The notes under the pieces were generated by a model. The model was not told where the DNA came from. It did no database searches and was given only the letters and a program-made list of their open reading frames with translations. Both the position numbers and the translations under genes were made by a program. Positions 23,400-36,532 of a stretch of 64,000 bases of DNA are shown here, piece by piece (position 1 is the first letter of the stretch; each line of letters begins with the position of its first letter). The stretch lies in NCBI GenBank assembly GCA_021234155.1, contig JAJEKV010000093.1, positions 1,965,712 through 2,029,711 of the forward strand, written 5' to 3'. This DNA comes from Isoetes taiwanensis (lineage: Eukaryota > Streptophyta > Lycopodiopsida > Isoetales > Isoetaceae).

Positions 23400-24300
23400 C
23401 CAAGTAAATATAGTCACCCCATTTGATTGCTTGTTCACACATAGCTCCTCAACATGTCTTCTAGATTTGACCCAGCTTCCCGCTTGTCCATCGGTTGGGA
23501 TGATATGCAGGTATCATCGAATAACTTGGTCGGATCGTCTTTGAAGAAGTCCTTCCAAAAGGCACTTATGAATTGGGATCTCTGCCGAGATGATTTCCCA
23601 TGGCATCCCATGAAATCTAAATCTCTCTTTGCAAAGAGCAAGGCGGTATCTAAGGATGTATCGTGGTTCGACATGGCAAAAGTGAGCCATCTTAGATAAC
23701 TTCATTCGACAACTACCATTAAGGCATCATGGCCCTTTGTTGTTTTTGGAAGCTTGGGTTATAAAATCCATGCTTATTAACCTTCACTTAGCGGTTGGCA
23801 ATCGCCAAGGGTTCCAAGGTTCCTGAATTTGAAGCTCCCCGGCTTTTATCAATAAAGTCGACATTCTTTGAATGTAGTTGACTATTTCCTTCTTCATGCC
23901 GGGCAAGAATAACTTCTCCTTATCTTGAAGTAGGTTTTCATGAACCCCATGGCGGCTATTGGACTATTATGAGTATCATAAAGAATTAACTTCACATTAC
24001 TCCGATGCCTCTGGGACACAAAGTTTGTCCCCGTGGTATAAAAGATTGCCTTTCCTTCTTATATCTTTTTGCAAACTTCTCTTTCCTTATCTCGATCTTG
24101 TTTCCTTGCACAAGATAGCCCAAACTTCCTTGAACTCTTTGCTTGATATGAGAACTTTTCTAATTTTCTTGCGGGTACATAAGGTGGAGATGGCATATGA
24201 CAGAATGTTTTCTCCATTTGCAAGATTCGTGGCTCTCAAAATTTATAGAGATAAAATTCAAAGACTTTTCTTGGTTAGGGAAGTAGATTTGAGCCTGGGA
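23400..24300 (-). pseudogene. outer gypsy element, integrase core and upstream pol, broken
   Basis: Two minus frames share an integrase core. 23514-23705 gives KLSKMAHF...KERFRFHGMPWEIIS; 23435-23674 gives QFISAFWKDFFKDDPTKLF and then NLEDMLRSYV. The change from one frame to the other falls at the position of the second catalytic aspartate. From 23700 to about 24180 the sequence follows the second copy (33830-34300) without an open frame. This is the continuation of the element whose 3' end lies at 5439-8640. Confidence 0.8.
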
Positions 24301-24984
24301 GCAATCAATGCCATCGATTGGAGTGAGTGTAGTGGGCACGCTTTATACTGCAGAATGCCCGGATTACCGCATGCGCGAAACGCAGATCTGAAGCTTTGCC
24401 GTCGCTAAATGCCTGGCGCAGCGCAAACCACGCACGCCAACGATTCATTAGGTTCCATTATTGCTTGCGCACGGTCACCACCCTAAAAGCCACGCACAAA
24501 CCGCAATGCCCCTCCCAAAAACAACTTCAAACACACCTCTAAGATTGTTCTCAGATCACACGCCACAAACCATAATGCCTCAAACAAAAATAACTTCAAA
24601 TAAATACCTTTCAAAACAAAAATTGAAACCGAATCATATGAGCTATGTGTTCTTGTTTTGTTTGAATTTCAAGGGAAGTAGGTGCAACAAAAATGAAAGA
24701 AGTAATCAGCCAACAAGATTTCACCATCAAACAAATAAAGAATGTGTGTCTTTACCTTCATAAACCTTGATCAACACAACATCACGCCTTATGCTTCTCT
24801 TCCTCGCCATCAAAGTGGGGTGCTATAAGCAATTGGGAGCAATATAGAGTAAAGGCTTGAAAGACTTATTGAATGTTCAAGTCAGTATATACTCATCACA
24901 GGATAATGTTTGCTCATACTCAATGACATTATGTTTCACATCTATAGCTTATGGATGAGTGGTGCAACAAACTCTATACATTGA
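24300..24984. other. no supported gene
   Basis: Nothing recognisable. The 100-codon open stretch at 24461-24763 is lysine/serine/asparagine-rich with no domain. Repeats of the form CCACGCAC and AAACCGCAATGCC near 24420-24570 suggest degraded repeat DNA. Confidence 0.35.
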
Positions 24985-26827
24985 AGGAACTTGAGTTTTA
25001 GTGGCTAAGAACTAGAGGGCCTCAGGAGCAGAAACCGCATTGAAGCTATCATGCATGAAAGCACTTCTCAACAGACCCCTTGTACAACCAACCATGTAAC
25101 AATAGCAGCCAGCCCCTCAATCACTGCAACAGAGTGAGAGCTGTCTCACTTTTTGAAATCCCAGATCACAGTAAATTCTCTACACTAACCACACAAGATG
25201 GTGTTTCTTTCCTGTTCTCCCCGTGACCTAAAAAAATACAAAAAAGGGGGTTTAGGGACACTAGTTTAACATCCTAAACTAAAAGTTAGAAATGCTAACA
25301 AGTGATTTGACTTTATAACTTACCCAAGAGAATGCTGGCCGTGAGTTTCTGATTCTCTCCGGCAAGATATGCATCAATAGGCGTGTAAGCTTCAGCAGCC
25401 TGGAGCAGAAATCTTGTTTCCCATGACCCGTAAACTGTTTTTAATCTCTCCATCCTTGTCCTTTGAAAAGTGGTATTAATAAGCATTAAATAATTATCTG
25501 TAGTAGTGAAGAACCCACTTCCCATCAAATGTAGTATCAATAGCTGTGATGGCTGATCCAAGTCCAGGAAAATGCAGCCCTGGTCTGGCGCACAGACGAG
25601 TTGCCGTATAATCTGATCTTTCCACTTTTAGAACCAACAACAGCAATGCATCCATCTCCAGTAGAAAGCAAAACACTGAAAATTAGTCCCCTCTAGGTTC
25701 TGATGACCTTCAGTCCATCTTTTAAAACAGGTACAAAAGGTCCTGCACAATCTCTTTTTGCTTATCTCTGATATCCCACCTGCATAGCCTGTTATCATCT
25801 AATCCAAGGAAAGTAGATCCAGAAGCACTGCTGGAAGCCTTAGGAATCATCGAACATCTCTCATTGTTATAGGTGTACCATCTTTTCAAATTTCCATTCT
25901 GGACACAGTTCCTTCCAGCTTCTGCCCACCTTCTGACTCCAGTAGCCCTTCTGTTCTCCCAGGACCTGAAGACTCACCATATTGCTCTCCCTCTGATGAG
26001 CATACCTCTTTTGCTAGATTGAGATCCCACATTTGTATCATCTTAAACTGTACAGACATCCCCTTTCCCATGCAACCCTGTTGGAGTATTCCTAATGCTC
26101 TACTCCAGAACCACAGCCACCAGTTGCTATCAAAGCCCCCATTGTCAAACCTGTATTCTGCCCCTGCAGATTCTGTAGGTCTCTTTGACTTCATTACCTT
26201 TCGGAGTCTTTGGCAGGGGTTTAAGCGTTCTTGCGCATCTTCCCCAAACAGATTCATCTGTTTTGAGGCGTAACCTACTCACAAAATCCCAACCTCAATT
26301 TTGATAGTTTGAGCAGCTCAATAATAGGCTTAAACAGCAATCTTGATACTCAGACATACCCTTTGCGGTTTTCATAGAATTTCAGCGCCCAAACACCCTG
26401 AAGACAAAATCAACCCTAAATTCATCATCCTTAAACCTCATTTTGCAACCTCTTCAGAAACAAAACTCCTAACTCTTTTTCCTACGACCAAGATCCATCT
26501 TCTAAAGCTTCTCATCTTTAAACCCTCCGATCTGCTTCATCCTCCTCTCAACTCTTCATTCTCATCCCCTTCCCTCTTCATCTTCCCTCTCTTCAAGATC
26601 ATTTTCCCAACAAATTCCCATATCGGTGCTATAATGATCCAATGCCCTTTTCCATCTCTTTGTTTGAAACATAGTGATAAGCGAATTTCACCTTTGCCTA
26701 TTAAGCGATCAACAACCGTTACGCCTATCACGCGACACCGCCCAACTACGGGCGATGGCTCGCAGTCTCCAAACGCATTGATCGGGGAAGGCCCCGCCCA
26801 TCCTTCGATTCGAGAATACGAGCCCAT
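24985..26827 (-). pseudogene. DEM / CYPRO4 / VID27-like gene, frameshifted
   Basis: Read on the minus strand from an ATG at 26827 (MGSYSR), the pieces follow the plant DEM/CYPRO4 family in order. An N-terminal segment is followed by an acidic stretch. A PH-like part has RVDFV and, in a neighbouring frame, GVWALKFYE near 26380-26420. A segment around 26100-26130 includes GKGMSVQFK. The WD40-like C-terminal part has GLDDNRLCRWDIRD (about 25775-25820), FPGLGSAITAIDTTFDGKW (about 25515-25570), TTDNYLMLINTTF and a TPIDAYLAGENQK box. A GTAAGT donor at 25316-25311 ends that exon, and a last exon (about 24985-25180) contains FTVIWDF and FMHDSFNAVSAPEA. At least six frame breaks interrupt it. Family members are thought to act in meristem and embryo development (DEM) or protein turnover (yeast Vid27). 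Family identity is good; function here is unlikely. Confidence 0.75.
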
Positions 26828-28780
26828 CTCGCTTCTGGAGAAGCACCATCCTGAGAGCTCGCAACCCGACGATGGAACCCAGATTTTACACGATCGGTCG
26901 GAAATTGCTTTTTGTTTGATCCCGGCTTCAATCCAGCCGCCAACCCGCCAGCCGTTGTGGCTTATCCACTGTCATCGAGTCGCAGAGTGGCACGTCAGCT
27001 TTAACCGGCGGATTTGCGCCCTTTGTTACTTTTGAAGTCGGAGAAGAGTATTGTGTACTAGAGGGCCAGTTTCGCCTTGAAAATGACCATTCTAAACATT
27101 ATTATGAGGTTGAGTAGTTTTACGCACACAGACATTTGTCGTAGTGTATTTTCGTGCGCTCCATAACACCAACAAATGTTACTCCGAACGCCTTGGTGGA
27201 ATTAAATATATACCTACTCCAGCAGGCCAACATGAGCCGTTGGATACTCCTATCCCATCGAACCCAATACTACGAGTCTGCCACGACCCCGCCAGGCCCT
27301 TTTCCACGGTTGTCTTGAAATATGGCTGGTTCTATAATTATAAGACAGCATTCTTCAGGTGCCACGTCATTTTTGTGGTATGTCTTTAAAATTTAGTTTT
27401 CTCCGCTTTGTCTTCTGTTATAAGAGGTGTCTAAGTAATTATAAGACATGTCTCATAAATTTGGTTTTCCACTACTCCTCGAAGCTCATCCACTCTAACA
27501 TTTTGGCTCGGTATCCCTGATCTATGAGTTCTTGCCGCCATTTGCTGCCGCTTCATTTCACAAAGCTAAAGAATCGATTAATATTTCGAGGTGACAAAAA
27601 CAGATGATAAGGTTTGCTCAGAACGATTTACATCGCCAGAACGTAAGTGTTTCATCGAAAGCAAGTAGCCGCAGAACGTAGTGCTTCTACTCCCTGGATA
27701 TGAAGAATGCGTTATCGCGAACGTGGTAAGCCGTATCGAAATTATATTCTATACATGGCTTTACCGTGATGCGCGTGGATTGAAGCTCCGCTATATTGCC
27801 CTAAATCAACGAAATATCGAAGAACCCTAAATCATATAAGTAGAAGCTCGCCGCCTCGCGTCTCCCAAATATTTTGTGCTCATTATTCATCGGCTCCATC
27901 GGAACCCTAAAAATAGCTTCCGGCCAATGTGAGTTAATGATTACCAGGCCTATCGCGAATATAAATTCATCAAATAGCAATTTTGAAAATCGGACGAGCA
28001 TTGCAATTGCTTGCATCCGACGTATCCATTCACGTCGGCTTTCTGTTTAATTTTATGACACCTTAAAGATCCTACAGAGCGCCTCGCGATGTAGATAGAA
28101 ATGCATACCTTATTTTGTGGCTGCTTCCTAATAAAATGCCCACTCAATTCAGGAACCTACTAAGACATGTCTTAAATTGTGCAAAGGAAAACTATGGTGG
28201 ACTTATTTTCACGGGCCCAATAATTAAGCTAAATATACATCGTGAAGCTTGCCATGGGAAAAGGGCCTAACTTTACTACACCCCAATGTGCCAATTCACA
28301 TCCGCTATGCCTGGTAAACCACTGTGGAAAAGGCAACGGTCCACCATTTCTATTCCTGTCCGTTTGCCATACCCTCCTTACATAATAATTTGCCTTCTGA
28401 TGAAGACGTATTGCACGCTTTCAACTTTTATTCATCATTGATAACCGTTACCCCAACGGCCCTTTCTATCTAAGCAGATGTTCAAACCAGATTTCACACC
28501 TCGTCAAGAGTTCCAATCCAAAAAATGAAGCTAACAATATACGCGCAGCACCGAAAGAGAAGAAAGCAAAGACTTGGAGGAGCATTAGCATTTAGGTTGG
28601 CGTCAACGTTTAATTACCGCATTTGATGTTCCTCTTCCAGGGAAACAGTACCGCGATGTAAATCATAAAATTAAGATTTTATCATGTAGGCTTCGAAAGT
28701 GCTTGGCACTGGGCTTCACAGGACCAGTCGGTCTTAAATTCATGCCGTACTTAATGCTATAGTTTGGTTTATATTTTCTT
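26828..28780. other. no supported gene; AAGACATGTCTT palindromes
   Basis: The 230-codon open stretch at 26343-27035 on + is antisense to the DEM-like pseudogene and is a shadow. The motif AAGACATGTCT occurs near 27445 and again as a full palindrome near 28158, flanked by related bases. This could mark the ends of a degraded transposon of about 0.7 kb, but the match is imperfect. Nothing else is supported. Confidence 0.35.
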
Positions 28781-31700
28781 GGTTCCTAATGATCTATCTT
28801 TTCGATATTTTCAGATTTTATTTGAAGTATATATATTTGTTTTTCTATATAGTTCCAAATTCTTTTAGAATGGTACAAACTCTATTATTTTGTAAATTTG
28901 CAACTCAAGTTATGAAATTTCGTGATGTTACTAATGACCTTGGAGCCATATACTTTTCCATGTCTTTTCCATATACCAAGATATTTTTCTACGCCTCAAC
29001 CATAAATGTTTTCTCGCCAACTTTGGGAATAAGCATAGATACTGGACATGAGCACATAGTCTCACGCATTACTGGAGAATCTAACCGAGGGAAGTTCATG
29101 TAAATTATCGTCACCTAATTCCAAATCTCCATAGGTTCTTTATACCTGGCAAAAGCCAACCACCCAATAACATCGATCGATTGTCTTTAGTAGATTTTCT
29201 TCGCTTTGCGCCGTTTTTCCGCTATACCATACCACCTTGATCAACGAGAGGAGCAAGTTTAATGAGGGCACAGATTACCTACGTCAATGGGAATAGTTCC
29301 TCAAGATGTTCGCTTTATAGAAATCTCGCGAACACCGCCGCCATCCACTTGGCTTTCTACGCTTTCTACTTTTTTGATCGGTCGGAATGCAAGAATCTTT
29401 CTTTGCTTCTTTCAAATCCCTCGTTTCTAATCCATGTTTTACTTTTCCATGCCTTTTGCCTTCCTTTCAATTCAGATGCTTGCTTCCTCGATCACATTCG
29501 TAGCAAAGAACTACTGGAATGACAAAAGGGCTCCGCCAAAATATTGTTATCCATTCAAGGGAGAAGCCGGTGCACATAGGACCATCCTCATATCTTCAAT
29601 AAAGAAGAGCTTCAATTTAAAACCAAGCTCAACAGGTATCTTCAATCCTAGATCAAGAGCCGCTTTAAATCTATATCAAAATCGAACAATACAGCAGAAG
29701 ATAGGCAAACGTAAATAATCAACATATAGCCGTATAACCTCGCTTAGACCGATTTTTCTCCTTCCGTATCCGTCAGCGCAACAGCAGGAGATAAAATAAG
29801 TTTTCCAAATGAGCACGGCAGATTTATACCCTAATTCCGACCCGTACATCCGAACAAATTATTAAACTCCACTTCGCACTTTTATAGGAAGTCGAAGAAC
29901 CTTTCCACGCCAGAAGCTCTTAACTTGCAGATCACCAAACGAATAGAAGCTTCCGATGCTTCCTACAAAATTCTAAAGCTACACGCTTTTTCACATCGGA
30001 GGGTGCGTGACATGCTAATGTGATTTCTTCTCCATCGATAAAAGCGCGATGTATATTTTTTATTATATAGGAGGACTTTAGGTACAAAAATTTGAGTTAT
30101 TTGGTTGATGGCTGAATTCCCATGGTCAAATTCAATTCATGACCGTAGAACAGGTTGGCATTGTATGAGTTCTCATTGAGCACTAAAACCTATATCAAGA
30201 AAAGTGCGGATGAGCCGCTTTTGCAGTATCCTTTTCCATTCTTGATGAGAGAATGGAAAGTTGCCTTGAGGAAACCCAGAGAACCAAGTAACCTTTTCTT
30301 TGTCGCTGAATTCTTCAAGTCGCCGGGCGTGAACGCCGAATCCCATTCCATTCCTTAACAAATGTCTCGGGTTCTCATGTTTTAAGGTCGAGATCGATCT
30401 CATCCATTAGCAAGAGTGTTACCCATCGCTAACATTGCAAAGGTGCATAAACACCCAGTTTGTTATGCCAAATGGCTTATAAACATCTAGCTTGAAAGCG
30501 AAAACCACCATAAAACCACTCAAACCATTATAAACTCCTCTGCCCAGTTAGTATATGAATAGAATGGGTAAAGTTAGGCCCTATATAACAAACTCTAAGC
30601 CCGCCCCCGCTAATTCGGCGACAAGGAGTATTAGGCATAACAATCCCCGCCTAAGTGCAAGCGTTCCCTCCTCATATTACATCATGACAATTGGACTTTA
30701 TCTTATCCCATGGTCCATTTGGTAGTTCCATGTGTAATAGGCCCTACTATTCTCTATAGATGTCAAAAATATGACATGACGGCCTCATCCTTCTCCACAT
30801 GGCATGGGTCAACACTTGTCACACGGTTAGAGAAACTCGATAAATCTATCGCTTTCAAGGGTGGATTCTCTCACATTGCCGATTCGAATTGACGCCCGCG
30901 ATGTCTCATGACTATCAAGCACGTGAGACAACTCATCCCGGAAGGTAGGCTCGTGATAATGGAATCCGGAACCGCAGCCTGGGAAGAAATGATTTGTAAT
31001 CTAAAGGTGTTCCATTACATATCCCAATGCAGTGAGTCCTTTGCTACCAAAACATCAATTCGGCCAAAGGTAATCTGTCATTTCATCCGATAAAAAATAA
31101 GCATTTGAAGGGGTTAGACAAAGCACTACATTATCCAATAAATAGATACATGTATGCTATCTCCTCCACTCTCTCAAAGCACATATCCACAGAACAACGC
31201 CTCCCAGATACTTGAGCAAACAGAAGTCAATATCAATTAGTTGACAAAGCGCCCAACTTGACAACCTCACAAGGAGCAATATTTCTTTTTTGAGCTCCTT
31301 AATTTCCACGCTTTGCTACCCCCATGTGAGCATGGTATTTTTATTCTAATCATACCATGACCCAAGAGCGTATGAGGACAGTAACACGAGATGTAGGTCC
31401 TCAATCTTGCCTTGGGCATTTGGCGACATGGTGGACCTAAGATATACCACGGGACTTAAACACGCACCATCTACATGGATGAAGAAGTAAGTAAGTAAGA
31501 TAAAAATAAAAGGAAGAAAGAAAGCAAGATACATCAATGAGAACAAAGATAATTTCAGTAGTGATTATCGACTACACTTAGAGGAGTTCTTTGTACCGTT
31601 TGTTGTATATCTTGATCTGTCGACGTCAACTCTAGCATCTCCATCCTTCGATAGAATGAGTACCTTTATGATTCCTTGAGCTCATAGAGATCACCGCCTA

Positions 31701-32929
31701 CATTGTAGCCATGTCATCCATTCCAATGGTTCAAATATTCCTATGATTATTTTGAAAGGGAGCGCATTTCGTATCGGGTAATAACCCTCCTTGGTGGGGC
31801 GAAGGAAACAAAAATATTGTTGTCTTCAATAAAATTTCCAAGATCAAAATTTTCGACTTCCTCTATGCCTCAGAAGGTAAAATGCACCGAAGACCCCGAA
31901 AAACGCGCAGAGCATATGCTGCACAAAACGTGGGAAATGATGTTGACGATAAACCCAAGAAGAGGATGAAGACACGTGACGATGATTCCAAGGGCAAGCA
32001 CTTCAAACGCTTGCCGAAGGATCAAGTAAATTGTCCTTATGAAAAATAAATGTATGATGTGTTGTGAGAATATGAATTTAGAACATGCCTTGAAATATGA
32101 CAACATACCTTTGGAAACTTAAATAAAGTGAGAGTTATTTTGAAAGTTAATCGAGAAAAGCTAAACAAAAGATAAGAAAAGAAAATAATAACTAGCAAAA
32201 GAGGGCAGTTTAAAATGAGGACAAATAGATTAGGTAAAGACAACAAATCAAGATAATAATCATATATATTAAGGCAATTTTTGAGAAAGGGAATCCCATG
32301 TCTTTGGTTTGCTATAGCGTTCCAAGTTTTAGCAAAACAAAGTCTTAAAAATATAAAAACTATCATGTTTCAAATGCTAGAAGTTGTTATAGTGAGCCGA
32401 AAGAGCAGCTTTTTCCAGACTTTTTCTCTCCTTGACGGGATCGACCATCATCTTGGTGCAGCAGATAATATAATGGATATAGGGAGTGCATTCCAAAGAA
32501 TCCACTCAAAACCAAAGAATTATTTTTTCTACCGTTTGGACAACTTGACCCCGTGCACAATAAAATTGCATTTTATATTTATAAAGCGCAGAAGGTTGTT
32601 TATACAAACCCTCAAATAAGAATATAGAGCTTTAAAGTTCAACAAAATTTGGAGGCATTACAACATCTACCATCGGATGATTTACATGGAGCAAAGCAAT
32701 TTTTGGAGCAAGGACCATCGGTTGCCTACTATCACCGTGAATAAAATTAGAAAGTGTCATGATCTATGCCAAGAAAATATCAAAATACTGGATTTCATAA
32801 TTCAATAAATATATGAGGTTAAGTCTTACAATATTACAAAGACTAACAACTTACCAAAATTAGGGAGACAAGGTCTCATTTATAATACTTGGTCAAGTGG
32901 AAGCACTTTGCCCAGAAGATGTGATACTC
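28781..32929. other. no supported gene
   Basis: Open stretches of 60-112 codons occur on both strands (for example 28789-29103, 29262-29522, 30155-30403, 32281-32619), with no conserved motif and overlapping partners on the opposite strand. A short basic frame near 31884-32049 (RRPRKTRRAYAAQ...) is too small to judge. I see no splice-supported gene and no clear repeat structure; probably old transposon debris. Confidence 0.35.
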
Positions 32930-35900
32930 CGGAATTTGAGCAATTCAACGGCCAAGTCATCTCTAATTGGTCGACGCCAACCCGTGGGTGCTCTTAGCTA
33001 AGCTTGTGTATGTCTTAGTGTTAGTGCAAGAAAGCGATGCATTTGTCGAGAATTAGCTTGGGACTATCTCGAAGTTGCTCCATCATCTCCAACAAGGGTT
33101 GAGTCTCCAAAACCTCCTCTCGGGTTTGAGTATGCCTCTTTAAGTAGGCTCATGGAAGATTTTGTGGGACCCTTTAGATGCGTGCAAGTCGAGCTTGTGA
33201 GGCTTGGCTCCCTACCGCCCCAAAATCTTGAAAGGTCCTGGCCACAATGATTGATGGAAGCTTTCGCTTTTGAACCCATTTGGGCTAAACTTTATCTCCC
33301 ATAACAAACCCAAGGGAGTTTTATGTCTATTCGCTAGACTCTTCGATGTGCCTTTGTTTGAAGATATTCTCGCACTTCTACCACAAGTTTCTACATTATC
33401 TGGCGTGCCGCTGTTAAGAAACTTCCACCCTTGGACACTAGATTATGCCACCTAATGGGGTCGCATTGATAACCATAACTAATCATGGATGGAGACGTGC
33501 TTTGATGACTCTTCCTTCGTATTATTGTACATAACTCGACCTGTGGATGTAATCGCCCATTTGGATTGTTTTGTTCCAACATAGTTTCTCAACATGTCCT
33601 CTAAAACTTTGTTGGTACGCTTACATTTGCCCATTTTTGAATAATAAGCAAAACTCATCCAACAAGTTGGTGTAGATCAGGTTGAAGGTGTCTTGCTAAA
33701 CGACGTTAAAAGAACAGGATTCTCTATAGGTGATGATCTACCCCGCATTCCGTGCGATTTAAAAAAATCTCTGCGTAGATAACAAGGATAGATCCAAGGC
33801 AAGAATCTGCCCTTTTGATAACTTATCTACCACCACCATCAAGGCGCTGTTGTCCTTGGAAGGCTCGCCATGAAATCCATGTTGATGACTTTCCACCCTT
33901 GGCCTAGCACGCCAAGGTTCCAAAAACTCCCCGAGGTTTGTTGTGGGGCTTTGTCTGGCCGACATAAACCGACATTCTTGATATGCGACTATATGCTTCT
34001 TCATGCCGCACTTTAAGTAGCTATTTCTAATCTTGAAGTAGGCCTTTATAGATTCTCGCGATGGCGAAAATAGGGCTATCATGTGTGTCATGGAAGATTA
34101 ACTTTTATCCATGCTTCAAGCACGATAGTTGTTCTTGTGATATAAAAGATTGCCTTCCTTTTAAAATGTTTGAAGGTCTCTTTTCCTTTTTTCGGCCCCT
34201 TGTGCTTTTGCAAAACCAGCCCATATGTGCTTGAACTCCATGTTAGAGGATATGGATTCTTCTATCTTCTTGCCAAATTCCTTGTCAATTGGAGATGGCA
34301 TTGTAAAAATGATGCTTCAAAACTCAGTTAAATAAGTGGCGAAAGATCTCCACGGCTACCTCAAATGGGTTTTGATGCTCTTCCATTGATTTGCCGTAGA
34401 TCAGATGTCGCCGAAGAAAAATGGTGACGAACTCATCCAAGAAATTTTCAAGATGTCATTCCTCAAGTGCATAAAATCCGTGGAGCATTCGATAGGCTCG
34501 TGGGCATTATCGGAACTCATAGTGCCTATACCGTTCTCAATGAGTCTTATAATTATCCTCCTTCATCTTGATTTGATGATTGCCCAACCTTAAGTCGATT
34601 TTGTAGAAGAATCTTGCTCCTTGGGGCCGATCCATTATGTCTTTACTTGTTGAGCCGCCAATGGTTGATATACATCTTTAGACTTCCATCCCGCCTAAAG
34701 GATTTCCAAGTCGATCAACCTTAGACTTCCATCCCCGCCGGAAGGATTTCCAAGTCGATCAACTCCCACAACCGCTTCTTTGAGTATTCGCGTGCAAGAG
34801 ATTTTTCACGCCTATAGGGCAAAAACCTCAAATTTCTAGGTAAGAGCTTTTTGGGGTTTTTGAGATTGAGGGGTGCAAGAGTGATTTCACTACTACGCCT
34901 ATAGGGCAAAATCAAATTCCAAATGAATCCATAATAGGTAGACCATGGGATTTCTTAATGTTTTAGAAATTGGGTCAAAACCCCGCAGGCAACTATCCTC
35001 CAAAAGGCAGCATCTTCCTTCTACCGGACTTTTCATACACTTATTGTGGTCCAAAGAACTTAATGCCTCATTCTCATGATGCACTTAGTAATTGCTTTTA
35101 CATCTCAAAAATCCCTAATGATAGTTGCATGATTGAAATTACTTCTTAACTTTAATTATAAGATACTTGCCCTTTGGTAAGTTGCCCTTGGGGATAAACA
35201 TCTCTTGCTTATGATAATCAATTATTGTCAGAATCGGCTTTAATATTCCATGCCTATTATGAGGTCATACTTGCCAATGCATATAAGCAGGCCGATGTTC
35301 TACTTTGCTCCGCTTTAAGGTTGATGTCTAACTTGACTCTTGTTCCTTTGGTGTCGCTTAATTACTTGGCCTGCATATAATCATCGCCTAGATTTAGACT
35401 TAAAAGTCTTGTTTTAAAGATGTCCGCCATGTAGAAGGTGCAAGGTTACGTGTTAAGAATTACTTATATAAATCCTATACACAAGTTTTGTCGACATGAC
35501 ATTTTCTTTGGACACACATAAAAACTATGCAATTAAATAATTTGTCTTTTGTTTTAGATCTCGCTTTATACTCTAGATCTCCCTTTCTTAATTATTGCCC
35601 TCTTGAAATAGTCCCACCTTTTGAGTTGATGCCATCCAAGAAGTTGGCCCGACTTATTAGATTGCTTCCTTCATTTGGTTGGATTATTCCTTATGCCGCG
35701 GAGGTACTGTTATGTACATGGTCGACGGTTATCCTATTATTGAATCCTTCTTAGCTTAGCTGATCAAGCTCTCACTAAGAGGTTCCAATATGTTGATATA
35801 TTCAGCAATGTATGTAGTTTTAGTACTCCATAACGTGTTTCTTCCCAATCCTTGAAGATTTGTTCAATTCTTGGGTCCATCCTTTCTAAAAGAAATGACA

Positions 35901-36480
35901 AAAAATCTACCCAAATTTCGCTCTCAATCCCATCATGGATGTTATCACCCATAATTCTAAGATATTCAACTATCCGATAGGTCCTCTAGCTTGCTTAAAG
36001 CTAGTGTAGTCGCTAGTCATTTGAGGGGTGATGATCCATAATTTGTTGAAAAACTGGCCCCTTTGAGTTGTTGTATAATCACTCATGTGCCCCTTTTATC
36101 TAAACATATTGTGACTCATTCGCCCTAATGTTGATGTTGACTACCTTCATTAAAGTTATCAATATTAGTTATGATGTAATGGATAACATAAGTCCTTGTC
36201 GCCATTCCCGCAGGCTTGAAAGTAATGTTCTTCACATTCTAGAATCTTTCATGTCTAATTCATCCTGCCTTTAGAGGTTATGAGATTTGAGGATGATTCT
36301 TCTAACTCTTGAATTGATATTGTTGTGTTGACCTTGTCGACCGATTCTTCGTCTTGACGGTCACACATGCTGTTATAAGGCTAATGACAATGTCTAATGT
36401 TTTACCACTTAATTGTGCAACTTCTCTTCTTGAGAGAAGTTTATTTGCATCCATGTGCAAGGACTATAATCTTGACTCCA
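32930..36480 (-). mobile_element. second gypsy copy, degraded and rearranged
   Basis: Minus-strand gypsy debris homologous to the outer element. 33030-33545 matches the integrase C-terminal region (8120-8640) and 33540-34300 matches 23400-24180. The frame 33759-34091 retains LKCGMKKHIVAYQECRF...LEPWRARPRVE, a decayed integrase zinc-finger and core start, followed by VVVDKLSKG. The 34300-36480 stretch continues towards gag (35764-35952 may be a gag remnant). The first 90 bases (32935-33025) are inverted relative to the rest. No LTR is attached at either end. Confidence 0.7.
34678..34764. repeat. 43-bp tandem duplication
   Basis: Two adjacent units, 34678-34720 and 34721-34764, share TTAGACTTCCATCCC and GGATTTCCAAGTCGATCAAC. 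They lie inside the degraded gypsy copy and look like a local slippage or repair duplication. Confidence 0.8.
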
Positions 36481-36502
36481 TCGCTTAGTAATGCTAGTAT
36501 TT

Positions 36503-36532
36503 GGTCCTCCATGGTACCTCTTCTTGATGGTG
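36503..36532 (+). repeat. 30-bp direct repeat, left
   Basis: It begins GGTCCTCCATGG and ends CTTGATGGTG, and is identical over 30 bases to 37303-37332. It immediately precedes the inverted-repeat element, as an unusually long target duplication or a recombination flank would. Confidence 0.85.

Larger units (their letters stand above)
5439..24300 (-). mobile_element. outer Ty3/gypsy element, interrupted by nested insertions
   Basis: This minus-strand gypsy element has its 3' LTR at 5439-7073, a polypurine tract beside it, the integrase C-terminal region at about 7890-8640, and then a jump: the same element resumes at about 23400 with integrase core sequence and upstream pol. The two halves were matched by comparison with the second copy at 32930-36480, where the sequence either side of 8640 and 23400 is contiguous. 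No 5' LTR is present; homology fades at about 24180-24300, so the element is 5'-truncated. All coding sequence is broken. Confidence 0.8.

Noticed and set aside
26343-27035. 230-codon + frame
   Set aside because: It runs antisense to DEM-like coding sequence and has no domain; a shadow.
30710-31093. Two + frames with phrases resembling a hydrolase end (HVRQLIPEGRLVIMESG)
   Set aside because: Too short and lacking any catalytic motif or neighbouring exons; could not be supported.
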